A DNA stretch of 64,000 nt, from NCBI GenBank assembly GCA_022496185.1, contig WTXG01000176.1, forward strand, positions 1-64,000. The letters run 5' to 3'. The translations under genes were made by a program, and so were the position numbers. Shown here piece by piece: positions 11,939 through 22,356 of the stretch. Source of the stretch: Multifurca ochricompacta. Taxonomy: Eukaryota; Basidiomycota; Agaricomycetes; Russulales; Russulaceae. Numbering within the stretch: the stretch's first letter is position 1; each line of letters opens with the position of its first letter. The notes under the pieces were generated by a model. The model saw only the letters and a program-made list of their open reading frames with translations, was not told where the DNA came from and made no database searches.

Positions 11939-13244
11939 TCATGAATGGGATGGGATGGGGATGGGGATGGGGATGGACAAGAAACCGAGAAAAAGGACTC
12001 CAAAGGAAATAAATTTGTATGCATGCAAATGATGAGAGAGAGAGGGGGGAGGGGGATGGGGGGGGGGGTCATCGACGCGAGCCGTGCACGCGTTCAGCAC
12101 GATCCCGTAATCCACTACGCCCTCGACCGTACCCATATCCTCGATCAGCAGCCCAGCCATCAAGCTCGTCACGCGACGACGTCCACGTATATCATCTCTA
12201 CCCGATACGCATTCCCTTGAAGGAGAACGGGAAAGGGAATGGAAATGGGAACGAGACCGTGAACGTGATGGAGACCGTGGTCGTACATGATGAGAGGTAG
12301 AACCAGGTTCACGTCGTCGACCTCGACCCTCTTCAGTCCCATCCAATACAGAAAGGGGTGCACTACTAGGTGACTTTCCAGCCATAGCGTGGGTGTGGTC
12401 CACCTTGGTGGTAGAAAGGCGCGGGATAGTCGGAGAAGGCCGTGCACGGGCCGTATCGGCCGAAGACCGCGGAGGTGACATGGTCAGCGAAGACTTTGCA
12501 TGTGGTGCCCCAAGAGTAAGAAGAGAGAAGTAGGCTGGAAGGGAAGCACGGTTACGTTTTCTAGAAGTGATGGTACCATCGGAAATGTCGCAACTCGGTA
12601 ACGGTCCAGAGGGACGTAGAGGTGTACCATATGAGCGCCGGCGATGATGATGAAGGTGGTGATGATGCGAAGACGACGTGGGACCCGATATATCTGAATC
12701 TTCTTCTGCCGAGTTTGTACTCTGTCCTCCACTACTATGCGTCGTACTAGAAGATGAGTGGCGGTGAAGGAGAGGGATAGTCGAATGTGTATTGGTGCTA
12801 CTCGGGCGGCGGGCATAGGATAAGGCTTCGTGAGAGCGCAAGAGAGCGTCATCCGATGGATGGACAGAGAGGACATCAACCTCCTCATCGTCGTCATACC
12901 ATATGGGATACGTTTGCTGTTGCGAGTACGCAGTCTTGGCCGAAGACAGTGACATGCCGAGAGTGAGTGAGGGAGGTTCCTGTGTGGGCCCAGTGGAAAC
13001 AGGAAGGAAACTTGGAGAAGGCCAAGCAGAGGAAGCAGTGGAAAGGGAAGGAGAGGAATCGTCTAGGGCCTGGCAAGCGTCGGAACAGTATATACGGCTG
13101 TGGAAGGACGTAATTCAAGTTAGACCAAATGATCATGTGAGGTGGAAAACGGTTCAGGGGAGAGGGGAGGAGAGGGGGGGCTGATAATTACTTGTCTACA
13201 CGCATGGGTTTGCCACACTGAAGACAGCAGTCTTCATCAAACAT
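11939..13244 (-). CDS. Ecl1-like zinc-binding, low-complexity protein, 2 exons
   Basis: Exon 1 (13244-13192) encodes MFDEDCCLQCGKPMRVD. A 94-nt intron (13191-13098, GTAATT..CAG) splits the next codon, and exon 2 (13097-11939) continues NRIYCSDACQALDD. Together they form a CxxC...CxxxC zinc-binding module of the kind in the fungal Ecl1/2/3 family, where small nuclear-cytoplasmic proteins extend chronological lifespan and respond to nutrient and metal status in fission yeast. The remaining roughly 360 residues are Ser, Pro, Arg and His rich, with an SRSRS block and a His cluster, and have no other domain that I recognise. The exons sum to 404 codons. The extreme C-terminus (repeated IPIP from a GGATGG repeat near 11946-11978) looks like read-through into simple sequence, so a further 3' intron is possible. 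Family is inferred from the Cys pattern; the splice is seen directly. Confidence 0.7.
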
Positions 13245-16200
13245 GATATGGAAGAGGACGACGGCGAAGATGAAGGAATGGTGGTAAAATGAAATGGTAG
13301 GTTGGCGGGAGAGCGGGAGAACAAAAGAGTAGAGGAAGAAGAGAGATATGACTTGAGGTTTTTAAATGTGCGCATGACAACGCCCCCCCCCCCTCCCCGC
13401 CAAACGAAATCCAATAGTTTGGGTTATTATGGTTTAGTTAATATAAATCAATCATTATAATGACTCGTACACTTCCCATTCCAGTCATTCTCACGTTCGT
13501 CGCCCCCCACCCCCCTCCTTCCTTCCTTCGTCGTCCCGTCGCCACTCGCTAGTCGCCTAACTCGCCTACTTTGTTTGCCGAGTAACGATGTTAAATTGTT
13601 CCTATATTTCTCTTTTTCCCTTCTATAGAGACATCTACTCATAAATCCGGCGCAACGCCCAAAATGCATGTTTTACACACAACCCAGCCGTCACGCTTTT
13701 CTTTATATTATATTATATTATTATTTTTCCTCTTATTCCCCTTTCACTCGCTCATTCACTCACTCTCACAGCCTCCTTCATCTCCATTCCCCATCATTTC
13801 TTTTCGGCCGGCCCTCTTCAAGCCGTTCGACTAGTTTCGAGGACTTTCCACAACAAAACGACGCAATCATGACTTGAGAAACATAATTCGGCTGATCTCG
13901 TGTTCTTTTCCCCACCGCCACGGTCATCTCTAATCCGTCATCCCGCCGCCCATAGTCACCCTAAACCGATTCTGTCTGTCGGTCCCTTTTTTCCCAACCC
14001 GAACGGGCGAGCGGGCGAGCGAACAGTTATATCACTCATATTGTCGCGATATTTTTTCAATTCGGGTAAATCACGCAATCTGTTGTGAAGTTTGAAGCAC
14101 GACATATACATATCTCTTCTCTTCTTCTTCATATGGGCGTCTGGGTGGTTTTCAATAACCCAACCCTCTCCCATCCCCTCTCCCCTCTATCGGAAATTGC
14201 CGCTGGTCACTCCACATTCCGCTACCGCGGCGTCATCGCTCTCTGCATCCTGTATCCGCCGAGGGTTGAGAGCCAGTCATACTTTTATTATTGAGTTGAG
14301 ATCTGAGGTTGACGCTCACGCTTCACTACCCTCAAAACAAAGATCCCAGGGCAAGGCCACCGCCACCGGGATTTTATCTCCTCCTGCCTCCATCGCATGC
14401 ATTGATTGATTCGAGGGGAGGGTAAGGGGAGGGGGGGTATGTGTCAGTTGTTCAGCATCCCCCGGGTTTAAACCTAAATCACATCTTGCCCTTTTCGGTA
14501 TTTTCACGCAAATCCCATGATCATTTTTTTCACTTGTCACACACACTTCGGGTTCGAGATGATGGGGATGGGATGGGAATGGGGATGGTTGAGGAAAGGA
14601 GAAATTTTGTTTTAGTTTAGTCTTAGTCTCATTTTTTTTTTTTTTTCTTTCAATACAATACAATTCAATAACATAACTTTGGTTGGATTATGAAGTGACT
14701 CGGACGGACGGACGAAGCTTGTAGCTTGTAGCTTCTTCAACTTGGCGCTTACCCATTTACTTCCCGGAAACTTCCTTCCCTTTACTCCTACTCCACCTTC
14801 GGCTAGAACAATATAAGTAATCCGGTTGACCGCTTTTTTCATTATTACCGTCCTCCTTCTCAACGAACGACTCGACGAGAGGATCCATTGTTACAAGGGC
14901 GGCAAAAGGAGTTGAACTTGAGCCCCGACTTGGCGCCAAGGGGACGCTCTCCTTTGAGGGAAAGGAATAAAGCACAACAATTATAGCGTCATATATCATC
15001 ATCCATCCATCCATTATCATATCATACTCCGTATACATGTTACAGCTCTTTGCTGGACTACGAGGGCTGCGGGGCTGAACTGGACTACTGGTGACTGGAC
15101 TTATTTACTGGTGACTAGACTGATGATGGGATGAACCCAAAAAAGTTGACAGATGTGTCAGATGTCAATTAGTCTCATCTCTTAAGAACGTTCCTTCTCC
15201 GGACCGACCGATCTTCGTATGTATTTTTTATTTTCCGTTCGTCTTCCCTCCATTTTTCCCCCTCAATCAAAGTCAGTTGAGTCAAAGTTCAGTCAGTCAG
15301 TCAGTCAGTCAGAGAACTGTCTTGTCTTATCTTTCTCAAAAGTTTCACGCGCGTTTTTCCGCGCTTCTCGCTCTCGTTATACTTTATATATATATATATA
15401 TATATTGATTGGTAATTTGTAATCGTATGTGTATGTATGTATATATGCATGTATGCTGCGCGTTTTGACTCCTTCCCTCCGTTCAGCCGGTCGGCCCGGT
15501 CCAGTCCGGTCGCTGTGTAAAAAAAAAAAAAGTTTCGGGTTTCGGATTTTTTCGGATTGTATGGGGGGGGGAGAGGGGGGCGGCTATTCACGTCCATCCA
15601 TAATGTAAATGGCGGAATGGCGGAAGGGTGTCTGTGTGTGTGTATGTGTGTATGTATGTCTATTTCCAATCGATTATATATATATATCATTCATACATAC
15701 ACCATATTCCAATTTCCATTTCACGGGTACGCCACGGGTACGCGCGTCTCAGGTAAGTAGTAGTAGTAGTAGGTTAGGTTAGGTTCGTTTAGTGTGTGCC
15801 ACAAAGAATTTGCGCTTGCCGCTTTAATACCGCCAGCGGCCCTTTCCCCCCTCTCTCTGTTCTGTTTTGTTTGTTTGTTTGTTTGTTTGTTTTTCTTTCC
15901 TTCTTCCAACACTAGCTTGTATGTATGTACTTACTTATGACGCTCGTGTCATAAAGGTCCATGAATGAATGAATTCAAACTCTAAGGGTAATCGAGTTGC
16001 CCTTACCTCGTAAACGTGTCTATACCAATACCATATCATATTAATGCACCACGGTTTCTCAATCAATCAAACTTTATGTACCCCCCAGGCCTACGTAGAA
16101 ACACCTCCTGCTACTACTACTACTTGAGTCTCCCCCGGTGTTACAGAATGACCTGTTCTCCTCGGTGGTGTGTGACATGTGGCATGTGGCGTGGCGTACA

Positions 16201-16455
16201 AAAACACATAGGCTTGCTTCTCACCAAAAAAAAATAAATTGTGGCACATCAAGCGGAAGCATTAATACCCGTTGAATCATAAAGGCTTCACGAAGAAAAC
16301 ACTCCCTCTGTTTCAGTGTTAAAAGAAATATGTATTTCCCCCCCAGAACTCGAACGAAAAAAAAAAAAACAAAAAGGAAAAGGGTATTTGTAAGTAACTA
16401 AAATATATATAAAAACAATGACTTCTCTGTATATTATAATAATATATATCCAATC
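13245..16455. other. non-coding region with microsatellites
   Basis: About 3.2 kb between the 5' end of the Ecl1-like gene and the 3' end of the secreted modular gene. It contains pyrimidine-rich blocks (about 13730-13800), a TA repeat near 15384-15406, GTAT and GTTT repeats, and a CAGT tract near 15290-15310. No recognisable exon or RNA gene was seen. The left part should carry a long 5' leader and promoter for the Ecl1-like gene. Confidence 0.5.
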
Positions 16456-18706
16456 TTAACGACAAGTGCAAGTGGCCACATCCGCTTTCTTTCCGAATGG
16501 ACAGGTACCGGCTAAAAGAATTCCCCGGAGGGAAGGGGAGGGGGGAAGGATGATCAGCCCCCCCAAAAAAAGAGAGACAAAAAGGTTGACTCTGTGACTC
16601 ACAAGCTCCGAAAGCGACGATACCAGTTTTAGGAGAACCAAAAAGTCCAGGATTAACGCCTTGAAGTTGAGCGTTCGCGACGCCTTTCAATTCCGCATTC
16701 CTAGGTGCCTTTTCACAGAAAAGGGTGGAAGGTACGACGCCATTAATGTTCAACGCATTACGTGGGTGTTTCCGATAAGCGATCGCATTGTTAATCAACG
16801 CTTGCTTGTTCTTAATCCCTTTAGACTTTGCGAAATCTACCATCGCATCCGCGTTGTCCTGTTGAGCGCAAGCGTCTGCGTTTGCTAAGAGCGAGCTAAT
16901 CCCGTTCACGCCTGCCAGTTGGACACATGGGTCATTGTTAGGGTTTCGAACGCCACCGCTCTTCACGCATAGGTTTTGCCAGCTTTGGGCTACTTGACCT
17001 AAATCTGATTGGGCGATCCGCTTTAAGAGGTTCATCGGTGCCAGAGTTATATCCTCTCGTTTGCCCTTGGCCGCGCAAGCTGGTGGGGCTGTCGCGGCAC
17101 TAAAAAAAAAAAGCAGGAGGTAAAATCAGTTTAGTGGAGGGACAAAAAAAAAAAAGGAAAGGGTGCCGTACCGTGCCTCGACTGTACGTTGTTCAGGCTC
17201 GAATTCACGCTTGCCGAGTAGGCCTCCTTTGGCACCGGTACGTGCGATACGTGCAACAGCATCTGCCTTAGTATCGCATGTGACACTAAGTTGTATCTCA
17301 TTAGTCAAGGGAGAGATATACCCAAATTATCATCCCCCGTACCTGGTTCCGGGAGAATTGACGAGAGGAAGGGCAACACATTGTAAGGTACCGCATGAAG
17401 TGAGCGCAAACTTGCCACCAGCACATTGTGCGAATTGTCCATTGATGCAAGCATCCTCACCATCCTTGCATGGCGAGTTGGCGGTCAGACCTTCGAATTT
17501 ACGGTTCAAAGCTTGTGCTTCTTGGCCATTCTTGAGCGTGAACGCCGCGCGACGTACGAGTTGAGTTCTATTATTTATAAAAAAAATATTTCAATCATGA
17601 GTTGAACCTGTTATATTTTTGACGATCCACTTACGTATCTTCGCTGGGTACCTCATCAACCCTGTTAAAAAACTTAAGTTTCAGATGCGAGCATGCTGGG
17701 AGATTTTGGTTCACGTACGGTTCATCAACGAGCCCATCATCCCCATCGTCATCACGCTTTCCCAACAAACCGCCCTTGGCGCCGGTACGCCCGATACGAG
17801 CAGCAGCATCTGCCTTGGTGTCGCACGTGACGCTGCGTAAAGGAAAATTATTTATTAGGAAACTTCCGCCATCGCCATCAAAAAAAAAAGAGAGACCGTA
17901 CCTAGTTCCGGGAGAGTTGACGAGGGGGAGGGCAACACATTGCAAGGTGGCGGCACAAGGAGAGAGTACAAACTTTCCATTGTCGCACTTGGCGAACTGT
18001 CCCTTGATACATCCGACCTCGTTTGTCGTGCATGGTGAATTGGCGGATAGGCTTTGGAATTTACGGTTGAGAGCTTGCGCGTCTTGACCGTTCTTGAGCG
18101 TGAACGCTGCACGGCGCTCGATCTCATGCTCATCCCTGGTGAAACACACAAAAAAACATTTGACGCTCGCCATCAGATCCCCCTCCCCCTAAAAAAGGAT
18201 TTAATAGTATACGTACCGTTCTTCTTCTTCCACCTCACGTTTGCCGACTAGGCCACCGGTAGCACCTGTGCGGGAAATGCGGTCTACGGCATCTTGCTGA
18301 GTATCACACGTAATACTACATCACCACCACCACCGTCATCAAAAAAAAAAAAGTTTTTTGGGGCTCCGTCAATTCATTTTCTTTTTTTAAAATGACACAC
18401 AAGGTTAATAAATAAGAATTACCTTGTTCCAGGTTTATTCACGAGGGGCAATGCGACACATTGTAACGACGCCCCACAAGAGGAGAGGGCAAACTTGCCA
18501 CCAGTGCATTGTGCGAATTGACCTTTGATACATGCTTGCTCACCATCCTTACAAGCTGAATTGGCTGAAAGGCTCTGAAATTTTCGATTGAGCGCTTGCG
18601 CTTCCTGTCCGTTTTTTAATGTGAAGGCCGCACGGCGGTCTACTACAGCTCCAGCGGAGACCACCGCAATGATTGAAATGGGATATATAAGGTTGGAGAA
18701 GCGCAT
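16456..18706 (-). CDS. secreted protein with three tandem Cys-rich modules and a C-terminal domain, 9 exons
   Basis: Nine exons with GT..AG borders: 18706-18423, 18315-18217, 18135-17902, 17832-17719, 17661-17635, 17567-17343, 17285-17172, 17099-16603, 16511-16456. They sum to 1650 nt, 549 residues. A hydrophobic N-terminus (MRFSNLIYPISIIAVVSAGA) is a clear signal peptide. Three modules follow, each starting RRAAFTLKNGQ, then ALNRKF, then a block with four conserved Cys (CK..CIKGQFAQC..GKFA..SC), then LQCVALPLVN.PGT, and closing with TCDT.ADA..RI.RTGA.GGL.GKR. The Cys block resembles small chitin-binding modules (CBM19-like), so binding of the cell wall is plausible but inferred. The last 170 residues form a separate domain (AYRKHPRNALNINGV, VNPGLFG) known to me only from hypothetical proteins of mushroom fungi. 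Dibasic KR after each module could be Kex2 processing sites. Each module is split at the same codon by an intron, so the array arose by exon duplication. Confidence 0.75.
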
Positions 18707-19884
18707 CTTGGGGAGCAGGATTTTAGTGTTTTAACAAAAAGAAAAAAAGAATGGAGTTGGATCGATAAGGATCGAGAGAGCACTGATGCGACCCAGCGCA
18801 AAGATGTTCGGTGAGGGACAGGGGGAAGGGGGAAGGAGGGGGGGGGGGGGGCAAAGTGGAAAAGTTGAAAAGAAAGTAGATGGAGAGGAGGGGAGGGAGC
18901 AACCGGGCTAGAGAAATCAGCCATGCGGGAGTAACAGGTTTTATATATTATTTGGGGGAGTAGTAATAACCGAACGCGAACGCGACATGTGGGCTCGGTT
19001 GAAAAGATTGGAGCTGTTTGATCCTGTCAAACCGGAGGAGATGGAGAGTGGGGAGGTAGCTTTGATGGTTTCCGAGGAAAGATTGTCCGGTTGTTTCAGA
19101 ATTCAAGGGACTCTTACACACACTCTACTCTACTCTCATTCTCTCTATCTCTCTATCTCTCTATCTCTCTCTACCATTCTGGTATAAACAGCGGGGAACC
19201 CGGAATTGGCCTGGGCACGTGCATCGCACTTTTAATTCAAATTTCAATCTCAGCAGTTTAGTGCAGCGCCAAAAGTGGGGCTTCCTCGCCATTGCATTGA
19301 TAACATTCATCCATCAACAACAACACAACGGTTTTGATGATAATGATTGCAATTGAATGGCTAATACGACAAACAAACAAACAAATGGGTGAGGCTATAT
19401 CCTCCATTTGCGTTTCATTTGGAGGAGGCACAGGGAAGGGGAGCTGTTTAAAACATGTGATGAATTTTAACGGTTACCTCGGTCGGTACTCCCTTGACAA
19501 CCTGGCTTTTTGGCCTTGGTTGATCTTGTGGTTGTCTCCACTCCAGATGGGACCTTAATGCCATGCACATGGCTTATGCGGCCAACTCCACTTGTATATA
19601 TAATATACCTTTAGTGGTGGTGAGGCCCTAATTTTGGTTGTAATCACATCCGATACACGAATCCGACTCGACTTGTACTACGCCGCCAGAACTAGCCAAG
19701 CCTGTCATTATTTGTATTTATAGTTCTGTCATAACTCAATACACAATTGGAAGACCGTAACGCCGATACCTCTATTGTATAGTATAGTATATATAAATCC
19801 AAAAGGTCCATCCACAAAAAAAAAAAAGCGAAATATAAAAGTTTCCTCATGTCTTGGTTGTTCTTCTCGCGGCGATGGAAACCC
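18707..19884. other. intergenic region, promoter side of the secreted modular gene
   Basis: About 1.2 kb. It contains a G run at 18838-18852, a CTCTAT microsatellite near 19140-19170 and AT-rich TATA-like stretches near 18940 and 19790. No recognisable exon was found. It should hold the promoter of the secreted modular gene on its left and the terminator of the next gene on its right. Confidence 0.5.
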
Positions 19885-20589
19885 TCATGCTACTACAGTA
19901 TGAAGTGGATGACCCCTCGCTTGCGTGCGTAGGATACACACTCGACATCGACATCTGCCCTTCTTCGCTGCTGCTGCCTTCCCGCCCTCGGCATCCCGTC
20001 GCAACCATAGGGGAAACAGCGCAGCCTCTTCGAGGAGACACGCCCAGAATAAAGCAAGAGAACCGAGAGCGATCGCGGGCACAGGCGCAGGAACGGAGCC
20101 AACTCTAGTGACACCATTACCACCACCACCACCACCACCATCCGCGGCCATAGTCATAGCCACAGAGTCGGCGGGGGGTGTCGTGTTCATCCTCGAAAGG
20201 TGCAATGATAACTCTTCTGCGAGGATTGGGATTGAAAAGATGTTATTCTTCATTGGTTCATCGTCCTCGTTCATGTTACGAAGAAGCAGAGCAGGAGTGG
20301 TGGTCGATGGGAAGAGGTCAACGTTTATGGTGGTAGTAGTACGTTGTCCGTGATTCACCAAACTACCAGTCTGAACCCCGTCACCGTGTCTATCGATTAG
20401 AGAGCACACACGAGGCCCCAACCCCCCTCTTCTGTATTAATTATTTCTTGTTGTCAGTTACTCGTGGTTGTGATGATGACTGGTAGTGTTGGACGACCAG
20501 GCAAAAAAAAAAAAGTGTGGTTATTCTTACCTGGTCTGGGCAAGGAGTGCGAGTACAAGATACAGGAAACTGCCACCCGTGAATTGCAT
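19885..20589 (-). CDS. small secreted or membrane-anchored hypothetical protein, 2 exons
   Basis: Exon 1 (20589-20531) encodes MQFTGGSFLYLVLALLAQT, a typical signal peptide. The donor GTAAGA follows and a 99-nt intron ends at TACAG, with exon 2 at 20431-19885. The two exons give 606 nt, 201 residues. The mature part has no domain that I recognise. It is Thr, Ser and Gly rich, has a glycine run, and then a hydrophobic segment near the C-terminus (VPAIALGSLALFWACLL) that could be a membrane anchor or a GPI-type signal. The protein after that segment is Arg and Ala rich, so the last part may be a wrong frame or hidden intron. Orientation and signal peptide are the main support; the opposite strand has a shadow frame. 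Confidence 0.5.
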
Positions 20590-21119
20590 GCGATATTAAG
20601 GTGGTGAAAGCGGCGCTAACTTGAAGCCTTTTTATTAGGGTGGGAAGGGCGGTGATGGTGGTGGCTCTGGGTTAGGAGGGGGAGGGGGGAGGCTATTAAG
20701 CTCTCGACACAGATGATACCACAATCTTTCGACCACCGATATAATCGGAAGAAACAAAATATGGAGACCGAGACCCAAGTTTGAGTTTTCTGCTGCCCTC
20801 ACTTTTAGGTCTGTGCGTTGCGCTCGTGATAGGGGGTTGATGGTTTCATTCTAGGTTGGAGCCTTTCCATGCTCGGCCAGCCGGGTTGAAAACCGGAGGA
20901 GAGGGTGGGGGGGTAAAGATATGTTCAAGATACTCCGTGACTAGGGTCTTGACCCTATTCTTAATTTTTTTTGAAACACACACAGTGTGATCTTGTCTGG
21001 TCTGGTCCAACTTGAAATACTGGCAGGCAAAAAGCATGCTTCGGTGACACATGTGCATGAATTGTTTTACGGGAAAGCCAGGTATAATGGGAAACAAAGT
21101 GAGAGGAGAGAGAGAGAAA
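20590..21119. other. intergenic region
   Basis: About 530 nt between the small secreted gene's start and the metaxin-like gene's stop. It contains a G-rich tract near 20675-20690 but no recognisable exon. Confidence 0.5.
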
Positions 21120-22145
21120 TCATTGAGCATTTTTGTAAGGCACAAAGGCAGCGCGAACTCGTTCGCGCACGCGGTGTTCCCAATGAACGAGATTAACACG
21201 ACGAGCGATCTCTATCCGCAGGTCATCCTCCGCATGCAGGAGTACGTGAAAATAAGCAAAAGCAACCGCGTCGAGAGCCGTGGGCCCACTGCCCCTCAAG
21301 TCAGTTATTATGTGCCACGGGAAATATATTGTCACGTACGATGAACCGAGGAACCATTCGTGCTGTCCCAAGCGCTCGGAGAGCGCAGCAATAGCATCGC
21401 GGTATCGTGACGCGATGGCGCTCGGTAAGAGACGTGCACCGTAGGGAGGTAAGATTGAGGAGAAACCGGATAGCGGAGCTGGGGGTGGGGTGAGGATGTT
21501 TTCAATAGGTCGTTGGGTGGTAGATGGGGGCATCTGAAGTACAGAATGATAGAAAAGGAAGGTGGGGGTTGAGCCAACGCCTAATCCGAAGCCTGTGATG
21601 AAAAAGTGCGTTGAAGGAAATTGATTTTTTTTGAGAAGACGTACCAGGGCGGCATGGACATCACCTTCAAGGAGCGAAATCCAGGCATGACTTTCGTCTC
21701 TTGATTCGACGTCCTTGAATCCTTCCAAATCGTCGAGTTCCCCCACTTTTTCGTCTATCCATGTCGGAATGTTATGAGCTGCTAATAACTCGCCATCCAC
21801 ATCTCTCGCTAGTTCAGATGGTACTTGTAGGTTCGGCAGACGTCCACCGAGTGCACCTTCCTCAGAGATATCCCATCTAACGGAAATATCCTGAAGGCCT
21901 CTAAGCGCAATATGTGCTTGCCATTTAAGGCACTCTATGTCAGCACTGAGAGCACTTTCTTTTCCTGGAACGGAGGGTGCTGGTGGGTGTATCCACAGTA
22001 ACGGGTTAATTATAGGAACTTTTATAGGATTTAATGGAGGATAAGTTTTCAAGGGAAAGTAAGAAAATAGTTTTGCTAGAGGTTGTGGTACCGTCAATAT
22101 TGAAGTTTTCGATATCGGTGTCGATGTCGTCGGTGTTGTTGTCAT
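21120..22145 (-). CDS. metaxin / SAM35-SAM37-like protein of the mitochondrial outer membrane
   Basis: The ATG at 22145 opens a frame to a stop at 21120. An N-terminal block (LLWIHPP, ADIECLKWQAHIALRGLQD, GRLPNLQVP, LLAAHNIPTWIDE) matches the thioredoxin-like N-domain of fungal metaxin-family proteins. The C-terminal block (ERLGQHEWFLGSS then GPTALDAVAFAYFHVLL) matches their GST-C-like domain. Such proteins are subunits of the sorting and assembly machinery that inserts beta-barrel proteins. A 51-nt intron (21339-21289, GTACGT..CAG) probably lies between FLGSS and GPTALD. It keeps the frame, so an intron-retaining form would only gain 17 residues. With the intron removed the product is 324 residues. 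It is transcribed divergently from VPS54. Confidence 0.75.
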   Translation of the reverse strand: MTTTPTTSTPISKTSILTVPQPLAKLFSYFPLKTYPPLNPIKVPIINPLLWIHPPAPSVPGKESALSADIECLKWQAHIALRGLQDISVRWDISEEGALGGRLPNLQVPSELARDVDGELLAAHNIPTWIDEKVGELDDLEGFKDVESRDESHAWISLLEGDVHAALVRLLKKNQFPSTHFFITGFGLGVGSTPTFLFYHSVLQMPPSTTQRPIENILTPPPAPLSGFSSILPPYGARLLPSAIASRYRDAIAALSERLGQHEWFLGSSYVTIYFPWHIITDLRGSGPTALDAVAFAYFHVLLHAEDDLRIEIARRVNLVHWEHRVRERVRAAFVPYKNAQ

Positions 22146-22356
22146 TGTGTTGAATATGAATGACAATCCAGTGACCGCGTAAATAATGAAACATTATGTA
22201 AGCATTGAAGCCAGGGTCAATCGGAGTGTTTTCAAAAGTTGAACGCTGACGACGAGGACGACGAGGACGACGGTATTCAAGGATTTGATTTCTCTTTAGT
22301 ATTGACAGGCTTGATCGTTAAGCCATTTCAGCAGCTATTATACGACCTTTCATATA
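22146..22356. promoter_or_regulatory. bidirectional promoter between the metaxin-like gene and VPS54
   Basis: Only 211 nt separate the two divergent start codons, so both genes must share promoter sequence. I see no convincing TATA box. A GACGAC repeat lies at about 22249-22273. Confidence 0.6.

Noticed and set aside
19925..20353. Plus-strand 142-codon open frame
   Set aside because: Shadow of the minus-strand secreted protein, which has a signal peptide and a clean splice.
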